From NCBI GenBank assembly GCA_037447655.1, contig JBBHKE010001371.1, forward strand, positions 122,001-186,000: 64,000 nt of DNA, written 5' to 3'. The notes beneath the pieces were generated by a model. That model was given only the letters and a program-made list of their open reading frames with translations, was not told the DNA's origin and made no database searches. How positions within the stretch are numbered: position 1 is the first letter of the stretch; every line of letters starts with the position of its first letter. This document shows, one piece after another, positions 24,062-35,172 of the stretch. The DNA is from Zygnema cylindricum (lineage: Eukaryota > Streptophyta > Zygnematophyceae > Zygnematales > Zygnemataceae). Made by a program: the position numbers and the translations under genes.

Positions 24062-24593
24062 ATACGAGGGGGTGAAAACCAAGTTTTCCGTCGATATGTT
24101 GAGACACGCAACGAGGTTTTTTTGTAGAAGTGCGTGTTTCGACCGTGCTTTGTAATAACCCACCTATTCATCCGTCGAGCATACGACGAATGAACCAAGA
24201 AGCACCACAATTGCGCAAACTTTGAAAACATATAACCTTTAAAATTATCGGTGGCCACAACCCTATAAACGTATATAAAATTATACGAGGGGGTGAAAAC
24301 CAAGTTTTCCGTCGATATGTTGAGACACGCAACGAGGTTTTTTTGTAGAAGTGCGTGTTTCGACCGTGCTTTGTAATAACCCACCTATTCATCCGTCGAG
24401 CATACGACGAATGAACCAAGAATCACCATAATTGCGCAAACTTTGAAAACGAATAACCTTTAAAATTATCTATGGCCACAACCGTACAAACGTATATAAA
24501 ATTATACAAGGGGGTGAAAACCAAGTTTTGCGTCGATATGTTGAGACATGCAACGAGGTTTTTTTTGTAGAAGTGCGCGTTTCGACCGTGCTT
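24062..24593. repeat. 221-bp tandem repeat, about 2.4 copies
   Basis: The word ACGAGGGGGTGAAAACC starts at 24064 and again at 24285. A diverged third copy starts at 24506, giving a period of exactly 221 bp. The first two copies are nearly identical and the third stops near 24593. Open frames inside simply repeat. Possibly satellite-like or a duplicated transposon fragment. Confidence 0.9.
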
Positions 24594-24855
24594 CTGTGTT
24601 TTGTTAATATTGTGTATGAATATGCAGTATATATATTAGTTTCAATATTTTATATCGTTAACATTGATACACATGTTTCACACAAAAATCATGAAACAAA
24701 GTATTATTATGTACATTTCATACAAAGTTTTTACGACACTTATCAATGCTAACAAGATTCACGTGTTAAAGTGAAAAGTATAACAAATCCCAAATATAAG
24801 TACAACACTAAAAAAAAATTGTCGTATGTTTATTGAACTCGTCGTCACTTATAAG

Positions 24856-26385
24856 TTAACCTATGATTGCACGTAACTCCTCTAGCTTTCTAAATCGCGA
24901 CATGTTTCGCTTGAATTGTTTAGGGTTAACTCCATCAGTAAGAACCGTTTCAATAGAAATAGCTAAAGACTCTTTTAGTTCCGCTGTGCTCCCATGGAAC
25001 TGGTTTATTCTAACTCCTTCTAAATACTGTATGGCTTTTGTTAAGTCCCACCCTGGAATAGTCATTAGTTTTTCAATAGAATACACAATTCTAGCACATC
25101 GCAACCACCTACTACCTTCTTTGTCCCCCCATACCGAAAATGGAGAGCCTTTTTTTTATATTTGTTTGTTTCCTTCTGATTCAATAACAACTTTATTGGA
25201 GGGAGCCCATTCAACCCATAATGGTACTCCTTAAATATCTCTTCCACGTTCACATTACTCCCGTTGCTTTGTACGGTGTACCCCTTCCAATTCGCCCAAT
25301 CTATATGATATGCACCAAGGCTGACAGAAAGTTGTGCAAAATATGGTATGGATTGTTGATGTGAGGAGTGTCGTTTGTAAAAGTGGAGGGTTGGGAAAGA
25401 GAAGGGTTGGACTAGAAAGGGGGGGAGGGGACATGGGTTGAGGTAGAGGGTTGGGAAGGAGGTGGTGTGGAAAAAATAGGGGGAGGAGAGGCACCGGAGT
25501 AAGTAGGGGGTTGAGAAAAGGAAGGCGTGGACTGAAAAGGGGGGGAGGGGACATGGGTTGAGGTAGAGGGTTGGGAAGGAGGTGGTGTGGAAAAAATAGG
25601 GGGAGGAGAGGCACCGGAGAAAGTAGGGGGTTGAGAAAAGGAAGGCGTGGACTAAAAAGGGGGAGCGGGGACATGGGTTGAGGTAGAGGGTTGGGAAGGA
25701 GGTGGTGTGGAAAAAACAGGGGGAGGAGAGGCACCGGAGAAAGTAGGGGGTTGAGAAAAGGAAGGCGTGGGTTGCGTTGATAATGGGGGTATCGTAGGGG
25801 GAAATGAAAAAGGAGGTGAATTTGTAGAGGAAGAGGGAGGAGGAGTAGGAGTATAAAAATGGGGAGGGGAAAAGGATGGTTGTGAAGTAAAAGAAAATGG
25901 TTGCATATAACGTTGTGTCGAGTTCAAAAACAAAGACTCCATTCTCGAAAATCCCCCGTCAAGTTTGGACTCCATTCTCGAAAAGCCTCCGTGAAGTTGG
26001 TGTTGAGTTGTCGTGAGTCTTGTGTCAATCATCCCCATACACGTTTGTAACTGTTTGCCCAAATTCTCCACAACATTCTCGAGTTGTTGTGTTTTTCCTA
26101 TGAGGGGTGGGATAGCGTCGTTTCCGACTCGAAGCGCGTGGAGTTCAGCTTTGACCGCGGAGGGAATTGGAATTTCGGCAATAGGGGACCTTTCATCCTT
26201 CTTCTCGTCCATTCGCTGCACTGCTTCCGCAAAAGTTCGCCACTCCAAACCGCATTCCCCTACAATAGTTAGAAAGAATGGAGAATTGAAGAAGGCGTGT
26301 CGCGGGAATTCTTTCTGCAAAAGTGCAAGATCTTGCCATAAGGTTCTCCTAACGGTGCCCCGTTAGTAACTCGAGAAATTTTTGG
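24856..26385 (-). pseudogene. C-terminal part of a Crypton-like protein (GCR1_C-type DNA-binding domain), decayed
   Basis: Minus-strand reading starts near an exon-like acceptor at about 26426. It gives LWQDLALLQKEFPRHAFFNS and EWRTFAEAVQRMDEKK, a coiled-coil region (QLENVVENLGKQLQ), a Ser/Pro-rich linker of 40-residue repeats, then VEEIFKEYHYGLNGLPPIKLL and, after a frameshift, WGDKEGSRWLRCARIVYSIE. That last block fits the GCR1_C pattern (EY..GL.G.P...L... then W...R.I...I), which forms the C-terminus of many Crypton tyrosine-recombinase proteins. Damage: TAA near 26365, two in-frame TAG codons at repeat positions where the intact copy has CAG, and a frameshift at a run of eight T (25149-25156). 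The recombinase half is not present upstream, where the TA array begins. Domain identity is from recall of the family pattern, not from a search. Confidence 0.5.
25380..25775 (-). repeat. 120-bp (40-codon) tandem repeat encoding a Ser/Pro-rich linker
   Basis: About three copies with a period of exactly 120 bp (equivalent positions at 25421, 25541 and 25661). Each encodes a PPxSQPSTSTHVPSPPF and PSFSQPPTFSGASPP type unit. The period is a multiple of three, so the frame is kept. It lies inside the Crypton-like pseudogene. Confidence 0.9.
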
Positions 26386-26639
26386 GCCGAAATATCTCGA
26401 GTGTCGTCACTTCCATGTAAATTCCTCTGCGTTTTAAAACATAAAAGCATAAATGAAAATATCAAGCAAAAACATTAAAAGGGTTTAACATACAATTTCG
26501 AAAATTTGAAAATAGTTTTTTTTGCAACTGGAGAGGAAAAATAAACAAATTCATTGAAAATATGAGTAATTTCGTGTCCAAAAAGCTTTCACTCTCACCA
26601 CATCAAAGGACATACACAAAGCCAATTTAGCCCATTTTC

Positions 26640-26782
26640 CCCTCCCATCTGCCCCACTATCCCACACTTTCCCTCTATTTTGTTTCCCTCACTCCATCCC
26701 TCATTTCCCACCTTTCAGTCCCTCTGCCACACTATTTCTTCCCCTCTCAGCTGCCCCTATATATATAAATATTATGGAATTA

Positions 26783-26854
<72 letters not shown>

Positions 26855-27128
26855 AGCCCCTCAATCTTCATCTCTCCCTCTAAAGTTTTATTTCTTCCCT
26901 CTTCCTCTGTCCCACCATATATCTCCCTCCCATCTGCCCCACTATCCCACACTTTCCCTCTATTTTGTTTCCCTCACTCCATCCCTCAGTTCCCACCTTT
27001 CAGTCCCTTTGCCACACTATTTCTTCCCATTTCAGCTGCCCCTATATATATTCATATTTATATATATATTCATATATATATATATATATATATATGTGTA
27101 TCTATATATATATATATAAATATTATGG

Positions 27129-27181
<53 letters not shown>

Positions 27182-27949
27182 AGCCCTTTAATCTTCACCT
27201 CTCCCTCTAATATTTTTTATTTCTTCTCTCTCCCTCTGTCCCACCCTATCTCTCCCTTCCATCTGCCCCAATATCCACTATATATAGGGGCAGCTGAGAG
27301 GGGAAGAAATATTGTGGCAAAGGGACTGAAAGGTGGGAAATGAGGGATGGAGTGAGGGAAAAAAATAGAGGGAAAGTGTGGGATAGTGGGGCAGATAGGA
27401 GGGAGAGATAGGGTGGGACAGAGGAAGAGGGAAGAAATAAAAAATTAGAGGGAGAGATGAAGATTGAGGGGCTAGATATATATATATATATATATATAAA
27501 TATATATATAGGGGCAGCTGAGAGGGGAAGAAATAGTGTGGCAGAGGGACTGAAAGGTGGGAAATGAGGGATGGAGGGAGGAAAAAATAATAGAGGGAAA
27601 GTGTGGGATAGTGGGGCAGATGGGAGGGAGAGATAGGGTGGGACAGAGGAAGAGGGAAGAAATCAAAAATTAGAGGGAGTGATGAAGATTAAGGGGCTAG
27701 ATAGATATATATATATATATATATACATACATATATAAAAATGAATATATATATATCGGGGCAGCTGAAAGGGGAAGAAATAGTGTGGCAGAGGGACTGA
27801 AAGGTGGGAAATGAGGGATGGAGGGAGGAAAAAATAATAGAGGGAAAGTGTGGGATAGTGGGGCAGATGGGAGGGAGAGATAGGGTGGGACAGAGGAAGA
27901 GGGAAGAAATAAAAAATTAGAGGGAGTGATGAAGATTAAGGGGCTAGAT

Positions 27950-27990
<41 letters not shown>

Positions 27991-28214
27991 CATATATAAA
28001 AATGAATATATATATATATATAGGGGCAGCTGAAAGGGGAAGAAATAGTGTGGCAGAGGGACTGAAAGGTGGGAAATGAGGGATGGAGGGAGGAAAAAAT
28101 AATAGAGGGAAAGTGTGGGATAGTGGGGCAGATGGGAGGGAGAGATAGGGTGGGACAGAGGAAGAGGGAAGAAATAAAAAATTAGAGGGAGAGATGAAGA
28201 TTAAGGGGCTAGAT

Positions 28215-28267
<53 letters not shown>

Positions 28268-28754
28268 CATATATAAAAATGAATATATATATATAGGGGC
28301 AGCTGAAAGGGGAAGAAATAGTGTGGCAGAGGGACTGAAAGGTGGGAAATGAGGGATGGAGGGAGGAAAAAATAATAGAGGGAAAGTGTGGGATAGTGGG
28401 GTAGATGGGAGGGAGAGATAGGGTGGGACAGAGGAAGAGGGAAGAAATAAAAAATTAGAGGGAGTGATGAAGATTAAGGGGCTAGATAGATATGTATATA
28501 TATATATATATATATAAATATATATATACATACATATATAAATATGAATATATATATATATAGGGGCAGTTGAAAGGGGAAGAAATAGTGTGGCAGAGGG
28601 ACTGAAAGGTGGGAAATGAGGGATGGAGGGAGGAAAAAATAATAGAGGGAAAGTGTGGGATAGTGGGGCAGATGGGAGGGAGAGATAGGGTGGGACAGAG
28701 GAAGAGGGAAGAAATAAAAAATTAGAGGGAGTGATGAAGATTAAGGGGCTAGAT

Positions 28755-28797
<43 letters not shown>

Positions 28798-29013
28798 CAT
28801 ATATAAATATGAATATATATATATAGGGGCAGCTGAAAGGGGAAGAAATAGTGTGGCAGAGGGACTGAAAGGTGGGAAATGAGGGATGGAGGGAGGAAAA
28901 AATAATAGAGGGAAAGTGTGGGATAGTGGGGCAGATGGGAGGGAGAGATAGGGTGGGACAGAGGAAGAGGGAAGAAATAAAAAATTAGAGGGAGAGATGA
29001 AGATTGAGGGGCT

Positions 29014-29060
<47 letters not shown>

Positions 29061-29182
29061 TATATATATAGGGGCAGTTGAGAGGGGAAGAAAGAGTGTG
29101 ACAGAGGGACTGAGAGGTGGGAAATGAGGGATGGAGGGAAGACAAAATAAATTATAGGGAGAGATGAAGATTGTGGGGCTAG
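26640..29182. repeat. Array of about 190-bp purine/pyrimidine units embedded in (TA)n tracts
   Basis: The unit, read GGGGCAGCTG ... GGGGCTAG, is about 190 bp and is flanked by (TA)n of 15-80 bp. Three units read on the minus strand (26640-26757 partial, 26853-27042, 27180-27279 partial). Eight read on the plus strand (27287-27475, 27511-27700, 27757-27947, 28023-28212, 28296-28485, 28563-28752, 28826-29015, and 29071-29182 with an internal deletion). The switch is head to head around 27280. Several spacers also share ACATACATATATAAA. All frames through it are repeat translation. Confidence 0.9.
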
Positions 29183-29185
29183 ATA

Positions 29186-29244
<59 letters not shown>

Positions 29245-29395
29245 ATATATAAATATTATAGATATAATATTATATTATATATATATATATATATATAAAT
29301 ACATATATTATATACATCGTATAGCATAGTATATAGTATATAGTATATACTTTATATGTGTATATAATATATCCCTATCCACTTCCCGCTAATTT
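29183..29395. repeat. (TA)n microsatellite tail
   Basis: TA-rich, degenerate continuation of the array (TATATAT, TATAGTATATAGTATATAC). Confidence 0.85.
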
Positions 29396-29705
29396 TTTTT
29401 CCCTCCCTCCATCTCCCATTTCCCACCTCCCTGTGGCACAAGGGACCAAGGGACCACCTGACGCCATCGCCGAGCCGTCGCTGATTTCTTTCCTTCCCTC
29501 CCTCCCCCCCACCCCTCTTCCCTCCTCTTCCCTCCTCTTCCCCTTCTCCCCTTTCCTCTCTCGCCAACCCTTCTCTTTCTCATACCCTCCAACTCTCTAC
29601 ATCTCTCCATCTTTCCCTCTCTCTCTCTCTCAATCTCTCCTCCCCCCTCCCCATCTCCCCCTTCTCTATCTCTATTTCTTCCCCTTTCCCTCTTTCAACC
29701 TCTTC
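29395..29705. repeat. CT-rich low-complexity tract
   Basis: CCCTCC and CTCTCC repeats with a short mixed island at 29430-29490. Frames on both strands are repeat-derived. Confidence 0.75.
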
Positions 29706-29759
29706 CACCCTCTTCATATTTTTTTTGTTCATTTAGATTACGTACCTCTTTAACATCTT

Positions 29760-31070
29760 TAAGTGCGTTGTCGGCCCAGGGAAAGGTACGACGAAGAAGG
29801 CAATTGGGGACTTCGACCCGATCTCGGTGGAGAAGGTAGGTGCTTTTATTGTTATCAAACCCGGCTTGTACCAATAAAACCTCCAAGGGGATAGAGGTGA
29901 GGTAGGAGAGGTACATATGGGCATTAACCCATCTCCCCAGTCGCGCAATATGCGCTTCAGAAGCCCTGGGTCGAGGAAAGTGGTTCCTCCTCTGGCAAAT
30001 CGGGAAACCCTCATTTTTCCGCTTCACCTGCAATGCGGGCATTTCGGACAGAATCGGACAACCTCACTGGTCACAGGGTCGTACTAGTGGCATGGGTTAC
30101 GAGCCTATGACAACCGTGTGGTGCAGACGTGCCCTTCTTCTGACTCGGTGAATGTTGCCTTTGACAAAAAGGGTGGAACAAAACTTCATTCCCTCCCCAT
30201 CCGGGGGATGTTTTATAGATGGTCACTAGATTTTTTAGGACCACTTCCATCCAGCCGGAGGGGAAACCGTTTTGACCTGGTAATGATTTAACACTTCTCC
30301 AAATGGATAAAATTGGTGGTTCTTCCCCGGAAGGAGTCCAAAGCAATCGCGGACGCATTCTTGCAGAGATTACTGTCCCGATTTGGAGCACCGGCCGAAG
30401 TTATGACGGATTAGGGGTCCGAGTTTGCTGAAAATTTTTCTAACCTTCTAGAGAAGTTTCATCATGGACCACCGGTTTACCAGTTGAGACCACCCCCAAG
30501 CCGACGGCTTGGCCTAGAGGTGCATGCAGACAAAGAAGCGGTCACTACCGAAATATGCAATGGAAGAGGATTTGGGGGAATGGGACAGACGTGTGCCTTG
30601 GATTGCCATGGGATACAGGTTCAGCAGGTAGACATCCCTCCACTCCTATAGCCCTTACTTCATTCTTTTCTGCCGACATCCCATCCTACCTGGAGCTACA
30701 TCGGCTCAGGGAGATGTGCTTTCTGAGATGGACAACCGGGGCTCTGTAGAGAAATTGATTGCTAACAAGGCCAAGGTATTTCACTGGGAAATAACTCTGG
30801 CAATGGGTAATTTACAGGCTGCTTAGCACACGGATCAGCTTTGGTATTCCCAACGCCAGAGCAAAAATTATATCCCTTGGCAATGACGATTCGTGCCCGG
30901 GGAATTTGTGTATCGTATGCAAAAGAAGAAAGATTATTTCGTCATCTTGGCCGGCCGAGTGATTCTGAAAGTAGTGGAGGTTCCATAACAAAGGGGTTCT
31001 TACCTTGGAATGGAAAGATGGTCGTAAAATTAAAGAAAATCAGATCAATGTGGCCCCTTGCCATCTGCGA
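29760..31070 (+). pseudogene. Decayed Ty3/gypsy pol (integrase region)
   Basis: The clearest block starts at about 30215: RWSLDFLGPLPSSRRGN, then HFSKWIKLVVLPRKESKAI, LSRFGAPAEVMTD and GSEFAENF. This is the gypsy-type integrase core with the first two acidic residues of the DDE triad. An in-frame TAG follows AEVMTD where glutamine is usual, and another stop follows LVMI. Beyond about 30460 the frame shifts, and later pieces (QRQSKNYIP, RFVPGEFVYRMQKKKD near 30850-30940) resemble the linker after integrase. Upstream 29760-30200 may hold the RNase H end and the integrase zinc finger in poor condition. LTRs were not found. Confidence 0.6.
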
Positions 31071-32274
31071 GGGCTAGAAGACGAACCCACTTTCCACCTC
31101 ACTTACTTTGCAGACCCTCCCTCCTATTCCTATGCTTGCGATGTGTCCTCCGTACCAACCTCTTGTTGGTGTGTGAACATTGTCACCAGGGGCGGTATGA
31201 GTGCTGCTAACTGCTGAATTAGGAGCCCCGCTCTCAACCCGCAAATTCGTGGTTCTGTGGGGACTGCGAATTTGGTGGCTGATTTAACTAATCCTCTTAG
31301 TCCAGCGGGACTAATACGGAGGGGGAATCTGGGGGGGGGGTACGGGATAATTTTTCTTTTCACTCAATTCCCTATCTTTACCTATGCATATCCCGGGGGG
31401 GGAAAGGAACAGAGAAGACAATGGTCACGGATCTGGGGGAGCATTAGCATTTGGGTTGAATTGCAGGCTTCTTATGCACATCTCGAATCTCTTACCTAAA
31501 CCTCACGGTTCCCGGGCACGCTCGACAGGTCGAAAGTGAAAGTCCGTACTTCTTAATGTAGATTAACTCTCCTTGCGGATGCATGTACGTGGTAATATTG
31601 AGTTCTGTACTCTCCAATGTAAGATACCTTTCCGTGCGAATTGTGTACGCTGGGTACTCTCCAATGTACATTAATTTTCTGCGCAAATTTCGTACGCTTA
31701 AATGTGAACCAACTTTTTTTCAGTATGAATCGCAAATGATTACGTTTCAAATTGTATTATTTTGAAACGTAAGTAAATATGGACGTACGTTAATCTATTT
31801 AGTATATACGGTTTAACCATAGGTTTTGATTTACGTTTTAACGTATCTAGTGTTAAAACCTACAGCTAAATTTTATAGCGTAACCTTAAATCCTCAACCT
31901 AACCCTAAATCTTACAGATTTTCCCTAAGTTCCACAGCCTTACCCTAAATCCTACAGCCTAACCCTAAATCTTACAGCCCAACACTAAACTTACAGTTTT
32001 GTATTTTCGTTTTTGTTTTTTTTTTCATCTTTTTTTTTTAATTTACTTGTTTTTCTTTCAGCTCTTTTCTTCTAATTAAACTTTTTAAATGTTTTTCTTG
32101 TTATTTCTTTTTTATTATGTTTTGTTTTTTTTTTCTTTATAATTTTTTTGTTTTCGATGTTTTCTTGGCGTAAGGGTTTTTTCCAAATTTTACCTTGTAT
32201 TGTCTTAGGGTCGCATTTGGAAACTGCCAAAAAAAAAATCATTTAAATGATGACGATAGCAATGTAGGAATAAA
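31071..32274. other. Unassigned, with G-runs and a telomere-like patch
   Basis: Contains G-runs (31330 and 31395), GTACG-rich stretches, and the CCTAAATC repeat at 31855-32000. No gene is supported. Confidence 0.3.
31855..32000. repeat. Degenerate telomere-like (ACCCTAAATC) repeats
   Basis: About six imperfect copies of a 20-25 bp unit containing AACCCTAAATCCTACAGCC. The core CCCTAAA is the plant-type telomere motif, but the spacing is not the 7-bp telomere period. Confidence 0.6.
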
Positions 32275-33589
32275 AATCCCCTCACAATATAATGAGTCAA
32301 ATCGAGGACGAATCATCAGAGATACATTAAATCAACGTAACCCAAACACAACACAAAATTATTAAGTTGGTTTAAATCAATATGAAAATTTTGGAGTGCA
32401 CAAGGGCACACAAATGTTGCTACTACACCTGATGGGGTTATTGGACTACTTGAGAATAACAAAAATGTACTTTTTTTTAAAGAAAGCTTGCATTATATTT
32501 GTAACATTGTAATTTTTTGTCTTTTTGTTGTTTTGTTTTTGTTTTTTGAAGAGTCAATTTATCATGAACCATGCGTGTCTCAATGGTGGCGATGATTCCG
32601 TAAATGCTCAGTTAACAGATGTTTTTTCATATGATCTTTCTTATCTTGGGCCGAACAAGGGTTATGTTTTGGCGATGGTTACAAAAATTGGAAAATCTAA
32701 TGTGGTAAGTAATCCAGAAAACTGGAGCTTTAACGAAATGTGTTTTTTTGTAATGTTTTGTACACAACCTTTATGTTTTGGCGATGGTATCAAGAAACGA
32801 GAACACTGTAGAAAGTAATCTAGAAAACTAAAGTTTTAACGAAATGTGTATTTCTGTGATTTACAACTAACTCTAAAACAAGTTTTAGTATTTTTTTTGG
32901 TTTTTTTATGGTAATTTTTATCCGCAAAATGGTCGTGCAGAATTTATCTCATGCATGCGTCAACTAGACTTTCTTATTTGTCCAGTAGGTGCTGTGGCCC
33001 AACATTTTTTTGGAGGTGGGATTTAGCTACAAATAAAAATACAATTCCCATTTTTTTGACAAAAGAAGCCTGATACGGGGAACCTTTCACGGAAAGGAGA
33101 GTTTAAGTAAAAAACCAAAAAGGAAAAAAAACACCGTTCATGCAGCGTCTTTGCTATAATACACACTTTCAGTATATAAAAAAAACATTCAAAACCACAA
33201 ATATTTACTTGTCTCATAAAACCCATGCCGGACATGGTCAAGGAGCAAGGATATTGGCGACAGGAGGGTGCGTTTTTGTAAACTCAACATTTGATTTTTA
33301 TCATGCATTTATTTGAAATATCGAAGCTTTGTTATCTATATTCTAATTTTCCAAGTTTGTTTTTTTTTATGGTAAATATTTCAGTGTTGATTGAGAAGCC
33401 ATCAAAGTGATGAGACATTGGACAACCAGCCACTTCTCATATTTAAACATCACGGATTTGCCAACCGACATTCTACTTCAAGCTTCTGGCCACAAAAACA
33501 ACACAAAAAATACGGGCAACATTAGAGGATGCTACAATTTGAATGAAGTTCTATTGCGTAAGGTCTGTAATCCACGTGCTCTAAATTGA
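32275..33589 (+). pseudogene. Crypton-type tyrosine recombinase, multi-exon, decayed
   Basis: Pieces in order. 32285-32470: RDTLNQRNPNTTQNY and QYENF, then after a one-base shift TTPDGVIGLLENN, resembling the N-terminal SAM-like domain. 32552-32704: GDDSVNAQLTDVFSYDL and GYVLAMVTKIGKSN, with a GTAAGT donor. About 32928-33025: NGRAEFISCMRQLDF, ICPVGAVAQHFF. About 33200-33269: KTHAGHGQGARILATG, the conserved helix holding the active-site basic residues. 33385-33589: EAIKVMRHWTTSHFSYLN then ITDLPTDILLQASGHK, where Y lies at the catalytic tyrosine position. The order and motifs match the Ndc10_II/Crypton recombinase family (GKTN..GR.EY..C.RH...CPVGALA, THAGR..GA, GVSE..I..LGRW, YLT.LP). The splice phases of the last two exons agree. 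Damage: TAA in exon 1, a frameshift, a TGA before EAIK, and a lost acceptor before NGRAEF. No C-terminal GCR1_C part was found downstream. The family call comes from recognition, not a search. Confidence 0.65.
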
Positions 33590-34242
33590 GTGGTAACACG
33601 TAAGTCGATATCAAATATTTGAAAATCGTCAATGATTTTCACACCGACCAAAAATCTTTATTTGCATACCATGTACGTGCGTACCAGGTCATCGTGCAAC
33701 ACAACTTTTGTAATCTTTGCAGACGCCTTGTCATGTACCACCTCATTTTTTTAGGGTTTTGTTCTTTCGCGTGACAAATGAGTGTTTCCAAAAATAGTGT
33801 GACGAATGGGCGCTAACAAAAATAGAGTAACGAAAGTACATTACAAGATTTCGTTTGTATTTTTTGTTGGATTTTTGAATGCGTATATCGTGTGCGGATT
33901 TTTTTGATTTTTGTTGGTTGTCAACTTGACACATATGTTCATTATCCAACGTGTCCCGGCTCAAATTTTTCTGTAATAGGTGATGTACCTTGCGAGGCAC
34001 ATCACCAATTGCAAAAAAATTCGAAGCAAATGCTTCTCAAAAAAATATCTAAGTGTCACACGTAACTCATAGACTTTTGAAGAATGTTGGCTTGTAATAT
34101 TGTTTTCCTGGTAGAAACAAAATAAGAGGTACGGCGTAGTACGAAAAGGACCGAAATTTTGTAAACACCGTCGTTTTTTGTCAAATGGAACTTCACCCTA
34201 AGCTCAATGTAACGATTATACGATTAAACTTCAATTTTGCTG
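33590..34242. other. Unassigned; expected C-terminal Crypton region not found
   Basis: AT-rich, no motif-bearing frame on either strand. The minus-strand frame 33743-34000 is Lys/Asn/Ser-rich with no recognisable domain. Confidence 0.3.
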
Positions 34243-34590
34243 CTAAATGCTTTCACCGTAAAGCTCACGTAACGACAAAAATTGACTAATTGCAACAATT
34301 TTATTTACATGTGGTTGCTGTAGTTTTGTTACCGTAAACGTTCGCCGGCCGTGTGAATTGCTAATTTTATTATGACAAACGACGTTTGCAAGCGCGACAA
34401 AATTTTGAGTGTCAAAATTGTCTAACTGATTGACTGTCAAATTTGTACTCAACATTACTTTATTTTTACCAATGTGTACTTCAAACATACATTTTTTGAC
34501 AAAATGACGTGACTTTTCGCAACCAAAACAGTCACTGTCATGATCAACTCCCTGGTTAAACTGTTCAAATAATTTCTTCAAAACAAAAGA
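34243..34590 (-). pseudogene. Possible gag zinc-knuckle fragment
   Basis: The minus-strand frame contains DCFGCEKSRHFVKKC, which fits the CX2CX4HX4C knuckle of retroelement Gag proteins. The rest has no recognised domain. The open frame continues to 34668 only because it runs into the LTR starting at 34595. One knuckle alone is weak evidence. Confidence 0.3.
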
Positions 34591-34594
34591 ATGT

Positions 34595-35172
34595 TGTTGA
34601 AATAGGTCTAAAATATTAGTGGAAACAGATAAAGAAAATGCATGCAGCTTGCCTCCATCTCTACTCACTTGCCCCCATATTTGCTGTAGTCACTGAAAGA
34701 GAGAGAGAGAGCAATGGAGCCATGACTGCCTCAGCTCCATAGAAAGGACTGAAGAGTGACTTAAGTCACTCTCAACAAAAGGTTGAGTCTGGCAAGACTC
34801 GAACCTTCAACCGGCAGAGCGCATAGCCGGTAACTATATCAAGTTTGTCGTAGAAGTCCGTTAGGTGATATAGAATTGATATTTGTTTAAACTATTGTAT
34901 GGTACTGAAATCAATTAACTGGAATTTAAACGAAGGAACATAGAACTTGTTAAAGTTAAGTGCGGACGTCATTTCGCACGAAACAAATGAATCGGACATT
35001 TGGTTCGGCGGTCGACATTTAATGGGTGAGTTTGGTGGAGATCTATAAAGTTGGAACTATTTAGGAGCTTCAGTTGGCTGAGCAAAAGCTAGTGAGTTAC
35101 ACATACAAAGGAGGAAAGATGTTAGATTACTGTAATGATCTTTTCTGTTTCTATATGGAGATGGAAAGGGCC
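34595..35172 (+). mobile_element. Copia fragment C: B-type LTR piece plus gag piece, plus orientation
   Basis: TGTTGAAATAGG at 34595 is the transcriptional 5' end of a B-type LTR, the reverse complement of the LTR ends at 41936 and 50029. LTR similarity runs to about 35030. It then jumps directly to B-type gag sequence (FGGDL, then LGASVG-like reading, YKGGKMLDYCNDL at about 35097-35150), so the rest of the LTR, the primer site and the gag start are deleted. The LTR of element A cuts it off at 35173. It contains the antisense tRNA-like block (about 34795-34860). Confidence 0.7.

Noticed and set aside
26774-29206. Frames of up to 222 codons rich in IYIYIY and PLSAAP
   Set aside because: (TA)n gives Ile/Tyr repeats and the 190-bp unit is open by composition. 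The same peptide appears once per repeat unit.
31855-32000. Interstitial telomere
   Set aside because: The CCCTAAA core is present, but the period is 20-25 bp and degenerate.
24856-33589. One single Crypton element covering both pieces
   Set aside because: The C-terminal piece is on the minus strand and the recombinase piece on the plus strand, with a gypsy remnant and a repeat array between them.
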